Positions 21,176-31,902 of a DNA stretch of 64,000 bases are shown in pieces (positions within the stretch are counted from its first letter, which is position 1; every line of letters starts with the position of its first letter). The stretch spans positions 22,112,520-22,176,519 of the forward strand of contig CM062289.1 of the NCBI GenBank assembly GCA_031216915.1. Direction: 5' to 3'. The notes beneath the pieces are model-generated. The model was not told the DNA's origin. It did no database searches and worked only from the letters and a program-made list of their open reading frames with translations. The stretch comes from Pictodentalium vernedei (Eukaryota > Mollusca > Scaphopoda > Dentaliida > Dentaliidae). Position numbers and translations under genes: made by a program.

Positions 21176-21400
21176 CAGGCCAGAAAATAAGCAGTCTGAC
21201 ATGTGCAGAATAAGAGGGTGAATTTGATGATGCTATCCACACAGTGGGCTAGTTTATCCTCTGGGTACCTCTTTCTGTTTAGTCTTAGACTCAGATTCAG
21301 ATTGAGGTTTACAGAGGGTAGAGTCAGCAGGGTAGCATCACTAAATTTACCCTCTATGGACCTCATTTTGCAGATGACAGTCTGCTTATTTTCTGGCTTG
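21176..21400. mobile_element. hAT MITE (CAGGCCAGAAAATAAGCAG ends)
   Basis: Inverted ends CAGGCCAGAAAATAAGCAGT and the complement; 8-bp target repeat TATATAGC at 21168-21175 and 21401-21408. Inside, GGTAGCATCACTAAATTTACC is shared with 22955. No coding. Confidence 0.88.
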
Positions 21401-21503
21401 TATATAGCAACATCCCCCACTCCCTCCTCAGATGGCCAATGAGTGTTCCTGCAATCCAGTTGTATAGAGATGAGTGGGTGGACATTACTGCCAAATTTCT
21501 TGA

Positions 21504-21721
21504 CCCTTTACCTAACACATAAGGAATACGAGACTTGCAAATAACATTCTTGAATAGCGATATTTTTTTCATTTTTTGATTCAAAAACATGGCTTATGAC
21601 CTCTCACTGTTCATTCAAATGAGAGGTCATCACCTGTTTTTGAGACAGAAAATATAGAAAATTGAAGGGTGATTTTTGTGAATAGCACTGTGTTGTTTTG
21701 GACATTACATTGGGTAAAGGG
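21504..21721. mobile_element. piggyBac-type MITE, first arm type
   Basis: CCCTTTACCTAACAC to TGGGTAAAGG, TTGA on the left (decayed TTAA) and TTAA 21722-21725. Arms match 3660-3893 rather than 27379. The central palindrome is reduced. Confidence 0.85.
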
Positions 21722-21725
21722 TTAA

Positions 21726-22330
21726 GATATTAGCTTACTTGGTTCACTAAATCATCAACAAGTGCATATGTGCCATTATATCAGTTTCATGCAGCTTGAT
21801 TTATGTGTTACAGAGTTATTGCACTTTAATTCTCCAGAGTTAGCACAAAAAATGAAAGGTACTTGAATCTTGACCTTTGTCTTGAATAGTGCTTCACTTC
21901 ATTTTAAACCTGGAGAAATGGAACACTGCCTTTGCCTTAATTGTACTTGACTTTGGCAAAATGATGGATTTTGATTGCGTTGCCAACTTGTCAACACGGA
22001 AAATCACAAATCACTCTTTGGAAATCACATGTTAAGTAAGTAAAGTGTTATCATTACCAAGTATGAGTGTCGTTCCCACCTCAAGACATAGATAGAAATC
22101 GAGTGTTAATAAGTACATTGGTCACATTACAGAGGGTGGGATGTAAAAACGTTCAACAAAAGATTTCAGTTTCTGTAAGGGATTGTCCAGGAACCAAAGC
22201 TTTTCTTTTTTATTTAGCCTTAGTGATGCCTTTGCCATTGTCTGGATAGCAAGCTGAGAAGTCGAAAAGTTAATGTACTTGCACATTGGGTTTCTCTTGG
22301 TGTTATCCCTTTACTTAATGTGAACAGCTG
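21726..22330. other. Unassigned spacer
   Basis: No recognisable feature on either strand. Confidence 0.4.
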
Positions 22331-22680
22331 CCCATGGTAAACCCAGGAAGTGAAGTAGTGCTTGTTAGTGTGGTACAGCTTTTCTGGTCAGGATTAGCCA
22401 TTGTGCAGAAGTATGTGACCATAAACACTAATCAATAAATAATGTAAACAGACCATCCCCTTGAGAACACTTCAAAGTGTAGCAGTGCTTGTCTACTTCA
22501 GTTAAGTTCTGCTCTACCTGTAAAATAGGACCCAGAACCAACCCCTTGGGGGAGGGGGGTGGGGAGTCTTATAAAGCAGACAGCATAGGTATAAGTAATT
22601 AGCTAAATCTTGACTTCATACCTTGGTTGTGGTCATGATTGTAGCATAGATGCTGAACGTGACCTAAAAAGCAATAAACA
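22331..22680 (+). repeat. Two adjoining old SINE copies, second family
   Basis: First copy about 22331-22445 (shortened: head joined directly to GGATTAGCCATTGTGCAGAA and an AATAAATAAT tail). Second copy about 22449-22680 (CTGTAAAATAGGACCCAGAA, then a worn tail ending AATAAACAACA). Both diverged. Confidence 0.65.
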
Positions 22681-22954
22681 ACAGCAAGCTTTATTCACAA
22701 AAATAGTTAATGTTCCAATAAGAGTAAAATCCTCGCCCTCTGATTGGATAGCGCTGGCGTAGTTTCTCCAGTAGCAAATGTTACCGTGTGATGTTACAAT
22801 GCGAAATATTTGAAATGACGTCTCCCATTTCATAATTGTTTCATGAACGGAGTGACTAGCAAGCCGCTTCATTTTTCTGGATTTTTCACATATGTAGCAG
22901 ACAGAGTTCCAAATGAAGTGTTGTTTAAATTATAAACAAATTTATGATTTGAAC

Positions 22955-23207
22955 CAAGCCAGAAAATAAGCAGACTGTCATCTGCAAAATGAGGTCCCCA
23001 GAGGGTGAATTTAGTGATGCTACCCTGCACAGCAGGGTAGCTTCACTAAATTTACCTTCTGTGAACATCAAGCTGAATCAGGGTCTCAAAACTAAACAGA
23101 AAAAGGTACACAGAGGATAAATTTGCCCACTGTATAAGATAGCATCATCAAATTCACCCATAGGGGACCTCATTCTGCAAATGTCAGACTGCTTATTTTC
23201 AGGTCTG
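22955..23207. mobile_element. hAT MITE, second copy of the 21176 family
   Basis: Ends CAAGCCAGAAAATAAGCAGA and a near complement; 8-bp target repeat ATTTGAAC at 22947-22954 and 23208-23215. A palindrome GCTACCCTGCACAGCAGGGTAGC lies inside (23019-23041). Confidence 0.88.
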
Positions 23208-23271
23208 ATTTGAACTAAGATGGAATGAGTTTATCGGATTTAATGATTATTTACAACTGCTGTTGTGGGGT

Positions 23272-23368
23272 AATCAAGAGATTTATTTACCAAACTTGTG
23301 ATCATTAAAAGTTGCCTTGAACAAGACAACGTTTAGGGATCACAAGTTCAGTAAATAAGCCTCTCGTG
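23272..23368. repeat. Inverted repeat
   Basis: AGAGATTTATTTACCAAACT pairs with AGTTCAGTAAATAAGCCTCT; the arms continue through GTGATC. Probably a small foldback element; no target repeat identified. Confidence 0.55.
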
Positions 23369-23431
23369 TTTCATGATGTTGGTTTTGGGATGTTGGTAGG
23401 GTCGTGTTGGAACATATAAGTTATTGTGATA

Positions 23432-23550
23432 AATTGGCAGTAACATGGTCTGAGGTTTGCGGCTCAGAGTGTATGTTCAACTTCGAATCTTCGCATCTCA
23501 GTCAAACATAAGCCTAGAGATGCAAACCTCATACCATGTTACCGTCAATT
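23432..23550. repeat. Imperfect inverted repeat
   Basis: AATTGGCAGTAACATGGTCT pairs with ACCATGTTACCGTCAATT, inner arms GAGGTTTGC and GCAAACCTC. Foldback relic. Confidence 0.55.
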
Positions 23551-23985
23551 CATGACAGTAACTAATATTCCTGAGTATTCAATAATTTTGGGGGCAAATG
23601 TTGTTTACAATTCTGGTTAGGTAAGGGTTAATGTTTCTTAGATCGATGATCCTCAATGATTGGTTGTTGAAAAGTGCGTAAAATGGCTGTAAGCAAAAAT
23701 ATTTCCCACCGAACGAGCTTTTTTGCTTCTGATGTTAAAATAATAATTTTACTACTATAATTATTGTTTTACAAACTGTACTTCTTGTACACTAATATTG
23801 TTACTGTTTTGTTAAATAAAATGCTGCCCATTTCAGCATCTGCTTCAGATTTCTGGTTGTTTATCTGAGTGAATCTTAAGGTGAAATATAGTGGAGCTCA
23901 CTTAATTTCTGTCCCACAGTACCTTCAAGGTTACTTGAAACATGCATACAGGTGAGAGCATTGGCCGACGCTTTGTGTTGCCCTT
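23551..23985. other. Unassigned spacer
   Basis: AT-rich; no recognised feature. Confidence 0.4.
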
Positions 23986-24174
23986 GACACTGATGTCGAA
24001 ATATCTAAAGTTCAGGGTGCAAATATTTCCCATAATGCAACTAGAAATTTAACCAATTCATTCTTGTTTGATAAGAGCTCAATGAGCTCTGTCAAACAAG
24101 ATTGAATTGGTTAAATTCCCAGTTGCATTATGGGAAATATGGCTACTTCAAATCTGGATATTTTGACATCAGTG
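23986..24174. repeat. Long inverted repeat of about 190 bp
   Basis: Arms from GACACTGATGTCGAAATATC to its partner GATATTTTGACATCAGTG, then CCCATAATGCAACTAG with its partner, and a centre AGAGCTCAATGAGCTCT. The centre resembles that at 20470-20500, so the two palindromes may be related. Confidence 0.75.
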
Positions 24175-25050
24175 TGCAGGAGGTTAATAGCTAGAAAATA
24201 CAATGGTAATAGTTGTATAGTATTGGCTCCCGGCAATAAATTAGTGAGTCTGGTAGGAGGGGAAACATGGGTGTGCCAGGCGAAGAAAATTACACTGCAG
24301 GAAGGACATTTCCTTGCATCTGAGACAGCGATTCATGTTTTAGTGTGAACGACTTTGTGAGAATAATTATGTCGAATCTTAAGGAAACACCCAGAGCTAT
24401 CACTGTTTCGTCACTACAATCGGCATGTGATATCTTACTTCATCGACAAACAATAGAAAATATCAATGGTTTCCAAATGACACTTGACAATCTTAAGTTG
24501 CAGAATGCCAATTCTGGAAACCGTGCTCCTAAAATGTGTCAGTGTTGGGAGAACGACCGCGTCTTGACTATAATTTTATGGCATCATGTTGTTTGTTTTT
24601 TCAACTGGATTTTATGTTTTATCAGTAAATGATCGGCAGTGAGAATGTGGTAGGGGAACCCTGCTCCAGGTAATGATCCATGTCATACAGTTTTGGATGT
24701 ACTGCAGCTTTTCACGAGTGCATTTTTTAGAACCTATCACACGAGTCACAGTAGTCAAGGTGGCTAGTAACAAAGGCATGGACAAACTGCTCTGATGTTT
24801 GTGTTCAATTTTGGGAGAATGAATGCGTCTTGACTAGAATTTTATGGCATCATGTTGTTTGTTTTTTCTCTCTCTTGTAACAAAGGCATGAACAAACTGC
24901 TCTGATGTTTCTGTTCATGAAAATAAAATTTTTCTGATATTACATAGATGAAAAAATGAACTCTTGACAAATGTGCTTTACCTTTTATACCCTGGTGTCA
25001 GTTAAATGGCAGCAATTGGAGGAGTTCGTATTCTTTATTTGGGGGTATAC
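24175..25050. other. Unassigned spacer with a local duplication
   Basis: GCGTCTTGACTATAATTTTA at about 24558 recurs near 24825 (one change), and AACAAAGGCATGGACAAACT at about 24768 recurs near 24879. Short frames at 24130-24348 and 24345-24632 have no known family; I do not call them genes. Confidence 0.4.
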
Positions 25051-25107
25051 CAATTAATATTTTCAACATGCAGCCTTAGAGCTGCACGTTGAAAATATTG
25101 ATTGGTC
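25051..25107. repeat. Short palindrome
   Basis: CCAATTAATATTTTCAACAT pairs with GTTGAAAATATTGATTGG around AGAGCTGC. Confidence 0.6.
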
Positions 25108-25193
25108 TGTCCCACACTCATATTGATTGGTCTATCTCCCACTCTGCACCCATCATACACTTAATGAAATTACGTCATATCATATTCCTGGCC

Positions 25194-25431
25194 GGATCAC
25201 CGTGGGAACCCCGGGAAGTGAAGCAGTGCCTGTTCACTGTGGTAAACAGGCTCAGTTTTTCTGGTAAAATAGGACCTAGTCACCAATGCTTGGGAGGTGC
25301 AAACCCTCTCTAAAATGGGCAACATGGCTTATTAACGCTCACCCCTGGTCTTGAGTTGACACTCATGTTGAGGTCATGATTAGCCATTGTGCAAAAATAT
25401 GTGACCTTAAACATCAATAAATAAATAAATA
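25194..25431 (+). repeat. SINE, second family, complete copy
   Basis: 12-bp target repeat ATATTCCTGGCC at 25182-25193 and 25432-25443. Head CACCGTGGGAACCCCGGGAA, middle CTGGTAAAATAGGACCTAG, tail GTCATGATTAGCCATTGTGC then (AATA)n. The tail is the same as in the tRNA-headed SINEs, the head is different. It landed in the left border of an older hAT MITE relic (25440-25581). Confidence 0.88.
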
Positions 25432-25439
25432 ATATTCCT

Positions 25440-25581
25440 GGCCAGAAAAGTGGCCTCGGGTTAATGGCTAACATGTTCATCGGGTAAATTTTGTAATGCT
25501 ACCCTGTTGTGCATGGTAGCATCACCGAATTCACCATCTGGGGACCTCATGCAGGTGACAGTCTGATTATTTCCAGGCTTG
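25440..25581. mobile_element. Worn hAT MITE of the 21176 family
   Basis: GGCCAGAAAAGTGG against TTATTTCCAGGCTTG, inner GGTAGCATCACCGAATTCACC. Left border disturbed by the SINE at 25194. Confidence 0.6.
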
Positions 25582-25695
25582 ATGACATATCACTGGTCAG
25601 AGAAAAATCAAGAAGGTCCACTTGTATCAAGTGTTGCTCTGATACCTTCAATCTTTTCAATAAAGAAACTATAAAATCGATTTGCAGCGTCCTAA

Positions 25696-26130
25696 ACCCT
25701 TTAACCAATGTTGATGATATCAAAATTTATTATTTTAATATTTGTTTTTTCAAATTTTTCAAAAGATTTCAACCCTCCCCGCGGGACCCCCAGGAAATGA
25801 AGCAGTGCTTGTTTACCGGTCACTAATGCTTGGGGTGTGAGTCCTCTAAAATAGGCAACATAGGGTATAAACGATTGACTGACCTTGACTTTATCTCCAT
25901 GTTTGTTGTCATGATTAGCCTTTGTGCAGAAGTATGTGGCATTAAACACCAATAAATAAATAAAAGATTTCAACGAAACCATATAATGTGACCCCCTCAT
26001 TGGAACGAGCTCGTTCCATTGAGGGGTCACATGATATGGTTTCGTTGAAATTTTTTGAAAAATATATTTTTTTTAACTGCTCATTTTGTAAATTAAGCGG
26101 GTAGATGCGGCCGATTCATTAGGTAAGGGG
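25696..26130. mobile_element. piggyBac-type MITE interrupted by a SINE
   Basis: CCCTTTAACCAATGTTGATG to TTAGGTAAGGGG, TTAA 26131-26134 on the right. Perfect central palindrome near 25994-26030 (GGAACGAGCTCGTTCC). The SINE 25774-25971 sits in its left arm. Confidence 0.85.
25774..25971 (+). repeat. SINE, second family, nested in a MITE
   Basis: 13-bp target repeat AAAAGATTTCAAC at 25759-25773 region and 25972-25984; both copies are part of the MITE arm, which proves the order of insertion. Head slightly altered (GCGGGACCCCCAGGAAATGA); tail ends ATAAATAAAT. Confidence 0.88.
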
Positions 26131-26256
26131 TTAAATGACGCATCCTCAGGCAGTATGGTGCTCTTTTGTTAATGCAAAAGCTTCTCAATGATAGTGGACA
26201 GAACGAGAAGTTACATTATCAGAAATTCCCTCACTTTGCCGATTTAATTAGTGAAC

Positions 26257-26619
26257 CATCAGATCACCAAAGTTAAGCAACATCAAGCCCGGTAAGTCCT
26301 TGGATGGGTGATCGTCTGAGCGATCGATTCAGACTCCCGCGTTGTATCATTGGGCAAGGCACTAACCCTGATTGTCCACATGTGGGCATGATGACGCCAT
26401 GTGCTAAGGCGTACTGCACGTCGATGGTGAGCATTTCTTCAACCAATCTTACCCTGCCTGTGCTGCAGTGCAGAGTTACGACGTTGGGGAGCTGGCAGCT
26501 GCTCGTTGTCGCTTGGCGATTCTCTCTGGGTACTCCAGCTTCCTCCACCTGTAAACCTCACCGACACAGCATAACCTTGGCTCTTAAAATGTCATTAAAC
26601 CTTAATAAATAACTAAGTA
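26257..26619 (+). repeat. SINE with a 5S rRNA-derived head
   Basis: 11-bp target repeat AATTAGTGAAC at 26246-26256 and 26620-26630. The first 65 bases follow the 3' half of 5S rRNA: CATCAGATCACC, AGTTAAGCAACATCAAGCCC (A box and intermediate element) and CCTTGGATGGGTGATCGTCTG (C box). CGATTCAGACTCCCG follows and could be a tRNA B-box remnant. Body (ATTGGGCAAGGCACTAA) and tail match the tRNA-headed SINEs. Expected transcription: Pol III type 1. Confidence 0.85.
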
Positions 26620-26721
26620 AATTAGTGAACAGCGTTGTTTGTCACCACTGATGTCCAAGGTTACGTCTACAGGAGTTTTCCTTCCTGATCTCATCAGTGA
26701 ACCAAGGATAACATGGACATA

Positions 26722-26905
26722 CAGTTAAAACTAGAAGTCCTGTCACGAAGTGTGTGCTTGTATAGGCTTAATTGCGCTTGAGATGTTGAAACATTGCTTG
26801 TGCACAGGCCATATGTACAGAATTTGATAGTCTTACTATGGTCATAACGCATAGATCAACGTGCTATTTGTGCACATTTCATGACAGGACTTCTAGTTTT
26901 AACTG
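26722..26905. mobile_element. TA-target MITE, short relative of 4038-4351
   Basis: CAGTTAAAACTAGAAGTCCT and complement, TA at 26720-26721 and 26906-26907. Lacks the inner hairpin of the longer copy. Confidence 0.88.
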
Positions 26906-26907
26906 TA

Positions 26908-27374
26908 TGTTGAATGTGCAACTTTTCATTGGCGCACTCAACAATTACTTGATGAACTGAAAACATCCATTGTCATCCATAGCAGTCGGATTTTGAGGCG
27001 TGTTATGGCACTCACAGATTTCAAAACCAGTGAGTGATCAAGAGCTCACCTTGAGAATCCTATTGAAGTCTAGTGTGTTAATTTCATTCCAACATGCATA
27101 AAATATCCAGTGGTTAAGCTGTTGACGCTGTTAAAAAATCCGCTGAGAAATGAATTCCCACTGTGCACACTGATCCGAAAAATTCAAAGCATCACTAATC
27201 CTTTTGAAGGTTTTGAGGACAACGTCAATGCAGGTAGCATGTGCGTACTTTACAACAGTACGTGGGAAGAATTGGCAAAATGTCGATTTCATTTTTCTTC
27301 TGCATCAGATTCTTTCAACTTAACGTTTACATTGTATTAGTTACATATTTTAACAAAATTAATTTAAATTACAA
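26908..27374. other. Unassigned spacer
   Basis: A frame of 76 residues at 27110-27340 has no recognised family. Nothing supported. Confidence 0.35.
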
Positions 27375-27378
27375 TTAA

Positions 27379-27607
27379 CCCTTTACCCAACGAATTGCCC
27401 GCATCTGCCCTCGTAATATGCAAATTCAGCAGCTGAAAAAATATTTTTCGAAAAAATTCAACAAAACCATATGATGTGACCCCTCTTTGGAACGAGCTCG
27501 TTCCACTGAGGTTTCACATGATATGGTTTTGTTGAAAGTTTTTGAAAAAATTTAAAAAATGATATTTAAAATAATAAATTTTGAAATTGTCTGCGTTGGG
27601 TAAAGGG
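27379..27607. mobile_element. piggyBac-type MITE, second arm type
   Basis: CCCTTTACCCAACGAATTGC to GCGTTGGGTAAAGGG with TTAA 27375-27378 and 27608-27611. Arms AATATGCAAATTCAGCAGCT and AACAAAACCATATGATGTGA. One half of the central palindrome is changed. Confidence 0.92.
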
Positions 27608-27611
27608 TTAA

Positions 27612-28070
27612 ATAACACAATACATGTTGCTGAATGTAAGATGTTCAGTGGTGTTTTTCGTCAATTTGATTAAAAAAAACAATCCAAGTTTAGTCAGTCA
27701 GTCAGCACTTAAAGTGTGTCAGAGGTGAGGTCAACGGACTCTTGTCAGTTTTAGTTCAGTTGGGAAATCTGTTATATATTTAGTGAAACAAAGCCTCAAA
27801 GGCATGTCCGTATATCAACCGGAGTAGCATCATCAACTGTCAGGGAATTTCGGTCTTGATTCTGGAATTTTCTCCTGCAGAGATCAGTTGTGTGTGAACG
27901 TGTTAGAATATACTGTGTTATGACTTCATACTTCACAGGAAAATACCTGTTCAAAATCTATTTGAAGCTGAAAAAAATGCTGATAGGATCACTGAGCCAA
28001 TGTCGAATTGTGACAGCACAAAATTGGGTTTAATCATTATCAACTTATTGTCCTGAAACCAGTTGTTTAC
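27612..28070. other. Unassigned spacer
   Basis: No recognised feature apart from the start of the array that follows. Confidence 0.4.
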
Positions 28071-28835
28071 AATTTACTATGTGAAGGGTCAGTGTGACCT
28101 TGACCTAGTGATTCCAAAATAAATAGGGCTCTTTCTTGCACCAATGCCAACCTACTTATGAAGTTTCATGAACATAGGTGGAACCATTGTCAAATTATCA
28201 TCTGGAGTCCAATTGTTTAAGATTCATTATGTTCAAAGTCACTGTGATCTTGACCTTTCTCCCAGCAAGACCAAAATACATAGGGTTTTTCCTCTTGCCA
28301 ATGTGAGCCAACCTATAAAGTTTCATGAACGTGGGTCAAACCATTATCAAGTTATTGTCCGGAAACCAATTGTTTATGGATTTACTATGTTGAAGGCCAC
28401 TGTGACCTTTCAAATAGCGAGTCCAAAATAAATAGAGTTCTTCCTCTCTCTGATGCCAACCTACCTGTGACGTTTCATGACGGTGGGTCGAACCATTATC
28501 AAGTTATCATCCAGAAACCAATTGTTTTGATTTACTACGTTTAGGGTCACTGTGACCTTGACCTTTGACCTATCGAGTCCCAAATAAATAGGGTTCTTCC
28601 TCTCAGAAAGGCCAACCTACATATGAAGTTTCATGAATGTGGGGTCAACCATTGTCAAGTTATCCGGAAACCAGTTATTTATGATTTGGTATGTTCAAGG
28701 TCACTGTGACCTTGACCTTTGACCTAGTGTGTCCAAAATAAATAGGGTTCTTCCTCTCACCGAGGCCAACGTACCTATTAAGTTTCATGAACGTGGGTCA
28801 AACCATTATCAAGTTATCGTCTGGAAACCAAAATG
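28071..28835. repeat. Tandem array, about 5 units of 150 bp, AGGTCA-rich
   Basis: Units share TTTCATGAACGTGGGTCAAA, CCATTATCAAGTTAT and AAATAAATAGGGTTCTTCCT. TGACCTTGACCTTTGACCT stands complete near 28554 and 28707, in weaker form near 28103, 28243 and 28400. The motif equals direct repeats of the nuclear-receptor half-site TGACCT. Probably the interior of a Helentron-like element. Confidence 0.85.
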
Positions 28836-29210
28836 GTTACGCCTGTTAACCCCCCCAACCACTTTACTGTATTTTTACAATTGGTCACCAGCATATCTGA
28901 AATATACACCAACTGAAAAAAATGCACAGGGTTAGTTGGTTACACAGCGTGCAGGATTCAAGGACCTTATGGAAATACTTACATTGGATTGTGGAAATTT
29001 TTTTCAAGTAACTTCCAAAAATGAAAACATAGTTGATAGCGGTTTCTAGCACTTTACCAGTCAAAAACATTTTTGTAAAAAGAAACCAGCAGTTTTTCCC
29101 CATGAAGTTTTATTTCATCACAGAAACAGTTGAATAATAAATACATCACTTTATGTTGCATATTTAACAAAACACCGTCCCAAACAAAAACCATTCAATA
29201 AAAACTGATA
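28836..29210. other. Unassigned spacer
   Basis: No recognised feature. Confidence 0.4.
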
Positions 29211-29610
29211 AGGCCTAAAAAAAAAATAAAAAATCTGTTTCTCAGGCCCTCCTGCATGGTCCTTTTGGCTGCTGCATGCTCTCTTTTTATAACCAATTTA
29301 AACTAAAAAAAAATTAAAATTAAATGGTTTATGTCTGATATTTTACCCAAGTTAAAAAAATTGATGAATTTGTCCCTTGAGTGCAAGAAGGCTTTGCAAT
29401 GCTTTAGCATTGCAAAGCCTTCTTGCACTCAAGGGATGAAATACACCACCACCCATGCTATTCTGTAGATTATGAGGTCTAAAACTTGAACCATGAACAT
29501 GATGGCAAAGAAGTAATTACTGAAATGAAAAAAAAATAAAAAACCGCTCGCCCGCATGCAATTTCACAAATAATGGCCTGAGAAACAGAAGATCTACTTT
29601 GTGTGGCCTA
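29211..29610. mobile_element. MITE, inverted copy of 11678-12055
   Basis: AGGCCTA and TGGCCTA outer ends, TCTGTTTCTCAGGCC and GGCCTGAGAAACAGA within. Centre CCCTTGAGTGCAAGAAGGCT with complement. No coding. Confidence 0.78.
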
Positions 29611-29860
29611 ACAGACAGTTAATCCTGAAATAAAACCAATAAAAATCAGCTGACTTTATATAAGTTTATAGAAATTTACATCAACAATAAAGGACTAATT
29701 GAAGGTTTTACACTCCACAGTGCATAAGCTGTGGGTATAGGACTTTGCTTTTAGTACCCACCCCCCATGTACTTCCGACTGATATTTTCATAATAATGAA
29801 AGTGTCAATGACACTGTAGCTCAACTTGACAAACTTGAACTTCGTAAGTTATAAGTGAAA
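29611..29860. other. Unassigned spacer with the dispersed AGTGTCA palindrome
   Basis: 29800-29831 is the reverse complement of the block at 540-572. Confidence 0.4.
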
Positions 29861-31560
29861 TGGCAAAATTGAAGATCATTGGTACCAATGCTAGTTATTT
29901 GATGAAATTTCAACATAACAGCTTTGTATGCGCACACTGTCAGAGCAATCCATGCATTTTAAAATGTAAACTGTTGGGCTGGCTAAAGGAAGAATGCTGA
30001 TACACAAATGCAGTAAAATTAAAGGTCATTGTAAACGGAAACTTTTTTCACAAAAATGAATGCTAATCAATATCTCCTATCTGGAGTTCTCGCGTAATGA
30101 GCACACTAAGTTTGAAAACAATCCTATGATAAATGTAGTCCATGTCAAAGAAGAATGTTGATGCACTAAATCAAAGGTCATTGCTAACAGCAACAGTTTT
30201 TGATGGAAATGAAAAGAAAATCGATAGCTCTATCTTGGTCACCCTGAATAAGCGTACCGAATTTCAAAACAACCCAATAATGAAAACGCCATCTGAAGCA
30301 TGCCAAGGGAAGATGTTAAAACACAAATGTACTAAGTTTGAAGGTCATTGCTGGTGGGAATATGCCCTGTAGGGATAAGTTGCTGCACAAACACACTAAG
30401 TTCAAAGGTTGGCACGAACAACTTTTTTTGATGGAAATGAAAGAAAATCGATACCTCCCATCTGGAGATCAGTCTGAACGTGCATACCAAGTTTCAAAGC
30501 AATCTATTCATAAATGTGCCATTAGAGCATGCCAAGTGAATATGCTGATGCACAAATACATCGCGTTCAAAGGCCATTGCTACAGCAATGCAGCAACATT
30601 TTTTTTGATGAACCAAGTTTCAAAGCAATCCATTCATAAATGTGCCCTGTGGTGCATGCCAAAGGAATATACTGAAGAACAAATATACTGATTTTAAATG
30701 TCATGGCTGACTGCAACGTTTTTTTTTATGGAAATGGAAGAAAATCGAGAGCTCCCATCTAGAGGTCACCCCCAAACAAGCACAGCAAGTTTCAGAGTAA
30801 TCTGAGGATAAATGTGCCCTGCAGGGCATGCCAAAAGAATATATTGATACCTGACTAAACTAAATTCAGAAGTGGTTGCTGACGGCAACATTTTTTGAAA
30901 ATTGATAGCTCACAGCTGGAGGTCATCCCAAATAAGCATCCAGGTGTCAAGTGATCTGATCATGTGTCCTGTAGAGTGTGCCAAAGGGAAATATTGATGC
31001 ATAGCTGCAGTAAGTTCATTAACTGGTAGAGTGCTAAATTATTTTTGGTCATTCAAATTTGTCCACGTCTCTTTGCCTTGTTACAATTTATGGGAGAGTG
31101 CCCAGTGGCACTCTCCCATAAATTGTAACAAGGCAAATCCTCACAGACTAAATAATTTCAATTCAAAAATTATATGACGCAAATCCATAGAATATGAAGC
31201 CATTAAGTTGCAGCACCTTCACTTCAGAATAAAGCCCAAATATGGGCTTCCAGCACTCTACCAGTTAAAGATCACTGCCAACAGCAGCGTTTTTTGACAG
31301 AGATTGAATAAACTCAATAGCTCCCATCTAGAGGTCACCCCAAACAAGCATACCAAGTTTGAAAGTGATCTAATCATAAGTGTGCCCTGTAGGGCATGCC
31401 AAGGGAATCTACTGATGCCTTACTAAACAAAGCAAATCGATAACTCCCATCTGGAGGACATGCCAAACCAGCATACCAAGTTTAAAAGCAATCCAATCAT
31501 AAATGTGCCCTGTAGGGTGTGTCACAACCCTAACTCTTGTAAAAATCATTGGACCAAGCC
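29861..31560. repeat. Diverged tandem array, roughly 150-170 bp units
   Basis: Recurring blocks: AAGTTTCAAAGCAATC, AAATGTGCCCTGTAGGGCAT, TTTTTTGATGGAAATGA, GCTCCCATCTGGAGGTCA. GTGCCCTG-type anchors near 30363, 30641, 30813, 30966, 31382 and 31506. Interrupted by the MITE at 31023. Confidence 0.75.
31023..31264. mobile_element. TTAA MITE, second family, with palindrome
   Basis: CTGGTAGAGTGC and GCACTCTACCAG are exact inverted ends; TTAA 31019-31022 and 31265-31268. Palindrome 31068-31138: TTGCCTTGTTACAATTTATG and onward, with complement. piggyBac-like by target. Confidence 0.9.
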
Positions 31561-31902
31561 CCAATTTGAACTTAACCTTCATTTTGATATAATTGAGGCA
31601 CAAACCAAGTTTGGTCTGATCTATAAATTCATACTCAAGTTATCATCTGATAACGGAAAAGTTTACCGACAGACCAATCACATCACAATACAACCATATT
31701 TTCAAACTCGCGTATAAAAATATCACTACTGATTAATAATACCCAAAAAGCCTCCCTCTGTCATCATAAAATTGAAGAAAATTTGCACCTAAGCTGCCAC
31801 AGATGGTAAATAAAACTGAAACAAATTACAAGTACATCAAGGGCAATAAATCTGACCAAAAAACACCCAAATTGAACACGTGGCTAAATATTCCTATGAT
31901 AC
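31561..31902. other. Dispersed repeat interrupted at 31903
   Basis: ACAGACCAATCACATCACAAT-type sequence, then AAGTACATCAAGGGCAATAA. 19490-19715 shows the same repeat uninterrupted; its second half resumes at 32609. Confidence 0.5.

Noticed and set aside
24130-24632. Two consecutive frames of 72 and 95 residues
   Set aside because: No recognisable domain; the first starts inside the long inverted repeat and part of the second is locally duplicated as DNA (near 24825) with the frame not kept.
26257-26322. 5S rRNA gene
   Set aside because: Only the 3' half of 5S is present and it is fused to SINE body between target repeats.
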